Source: Pseudomonadota bacterium
GTDB taxonomy: Bacteria; Pseudomonadota; Gammaproteobacteria; Xanthomonadales; Xanthomonadaceae
Reading direction: 5' to 3'
Assembly (NCBI GenBank): GCA_023457475.1
Contig: JAEWLO010000367.1
Location: 1-5,100 of the forward strand
Length of the DNA stretch: 5,100 nucleotides
Position numbers and translations under genes: made by a program. Position 1 is the first letter of the stretch, and each line of letters begins with the position of its first letter. Positions 4,359-5,100 of this stretch are shown here, one piece after another. The notes under the pieces are model-generated. The model saw only the letters and a list, made by a program, of their open reading frames with translations, was not told the DNA's origin and did no database searches.

Positions 4359-5100
4359 ATGCTGCACCCTCAACAGTTGTCCGCTTCCCAGATTGGTGCT
4401 GTGCTGGTCCAGGCTTACGGCGTGCGCGTGAGCCATCTGGTGCAGCGGCCGGCGGGGGCGGATGCCGGAGCGACGGTGTACCAGGTGGTGGACGAAGACG
4501 GCTGTCGATGGTGGCTGAAGTGCCGGCGCTATGCGGTGGGCGATGCAGTGTGGAACGTGCTGCAGTACCTGCGCACGCGCCTTCAGCTGGAAGAGGTGGC
4601 GGCACCCGTGGCGACACGGGACGGCGCGCCGGCCGTGCTGGCGGAGGGCCTGCAATGGACCTTGTTCGCCTACGTGGAGGGACAGTCCGGCTTTGAAGCC
4701 GCGCTTTCACAAGCGCAATGGCGGCGGCTCGGGCAGGTGCTGCGCTGCGTGCATGAGGCCGTGCTGCCGTCTGCGGTGGTGGCACCGCTGTCCCAGCCAC
4801 GACTGGAGGACGACGGTGCGGTGGAACGGGTTGGAGCGTGGCTGCAACAAGGCGATGCACAGTGGCCCGTGCCGGACGCGCTTGCCGAGCGCTACCGCCA
4901 ACTGTGGCGGCTGTATCGCCCGCTGATCGCCGACGTGTGGACGCGGTGTATGCAGCTGCGTGGACAACTGGCCGGGCAGGGCGCTCCCACCGTGCTCTGC
5001 CACGGCGACCTGCACGCCGGCAACGTGCTGCTGCGGGTCGACGGCGGCGTGTGCCTGATCGACTGGGACGGGATGCTGCGCGCGCCCCGCGAGCGCGACC
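4359..5100 (+). CDS. Aminoglycoside phosphotransferase-family kinase, APH(9)-like (partial, runs off right edge)
   Basis: The first 247 residues are present with no stop. The family transfers phosphate from ATP to a hydroxyl of a small molecule, either an aminoglycoside-type antibiotic or a metabolite, in the cytoplasm. The N-lobe has WWLKCRR with Lys54 as the expected ATP-binding lysine, then a hinge-like TLFAYVEG (101-108). The catalytic loop HGDLHAGNVLL (215-225) supplies Asp217 and Asn222. LIDWDG (233-238) supplies the metal-binding Asp235. The following GMLRAPRERD resembles the 'DWDG..lAP.ERDL' stretch of spectinomycin phosphotransferases, so APH(9)-like is my best guess; a homoserine-kinase-like or other metabolite kinase is possible. 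The ATG at 4359 is the only ATG after the in-frame TGA at 4320-4322, and its ribosome site is weak. A gap of 98 bases with paired repeats separates it from the ATPase operon, so independent control is likely. The missing C-terminus would hold most of the substrate-specificity residues. Confidence 0.85.
   Translation, partial: MLHPQQLSASQIGAVLVQAYGVRVSHLVQRPAGADAGATVYQVVDEDGCRWWLKCRRYAVGDAVWNVLQYLRTRLQLEEVAAPVATRDGAPAVLAEGLQWTLFAYVEGQSGFEAALSQAQWRRLGQVLRCVHEAVLPSAVVAPLSQPRLEDDGAVERVGAWLQQGDAQWPVPDALAERYRQLWRLYRPLIADVWTRCMQLRGQLAGQGAPTVLCHGDLHAGNVLLRVDGGVCLIDWDGMLRAPRERD

Noticed and set aside
3634..4860. 408-codon minus-strand open frame spanning the ATPase end, the gap and the phosphotransferase
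   Set aside because: It crosses an intergenic region and two well-supported + strand genes. Its product is Arg/Pro/Ala-rich with no motif, so it is a composition shadow.
1..5100. CRISPR arrays, tRNA or rRNA genes, insertion sequences, integrase or att sites
   Set aside because: I saw no regularly spaced repeats, cloverleaf-like segment, transposase motif or terminal inverted repeats. Composition is even across the genes, which argues against recent insertion.

Overview
The window is high-GC bacterial DNA. Its dense, same-strand, GC-biased genes and short GC-rich palindromes between genes suggest a gamma-proteobacterium of the Stenotrophomonas/Xanthomonas group. That assignment comes from the overall look of the sequence, not from a database match. 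All four supported genes read on the + strand. The long open frames on the minus strand are composition-driven shadows.

Layout. Positions 1-166 are non-coding: a REP-like palindrome at the left edge, a pair of overlapping inverted repeats around a TTGACA, then the ribosome binding site of the first gene. Positions 167-691 encode a small two-helix membrane protein of the DUF3592 type. A perfect 8-bp inverted repeat straddles its stop codon. A recognisable promoter (TTGACA, 16 bp, TAGGGT) follows, with an operator-like dyad over its -10 box, and it introduces a two-gene unit.

The two-gene unit (782-2047 and 2044-4260, overlapping as ATGA) is the most interesting part. The first protein has an N-terminal XRE-type helix-turn-helix, then a STAND/AAA-like ATPase fold and a C-terminal winged-helix-like region. 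The Walker A lysine and threonine and the Walker B acids of that fold are replaced. The second protein has two transmembrane helices enclosing a periplasmic domain that reads like a type IV pilin/pseudopilin globular domain, with a Cys pair near its end. It continues with an uncharacterised cytoplasmic alpha/beta region, an intact P-loop ATPase and a winged-helix-like tail. By eye the two ATPase-plus-tail cores align along their whole length, so they look like divergent homologues. The working model (inference) is a membrane sensor ATPase that passes a periplasmic signal to a soluble DNA-binding pseudo-ATPase partner, possibly with feedback on their own promoter. I recognise no named system with this architecture.

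After a 98-bp AT-richer gap carrying two copies of an 11-bp repeat, an aminoglycoside-phosphotransferase-family kinase starts at 4359 and runs off the right edge. It looks closest to the spectinomycin phosphotransferase (APH(9)) branch. Nothing in the sequence shows that it belongs functionally with the two-gene unit.
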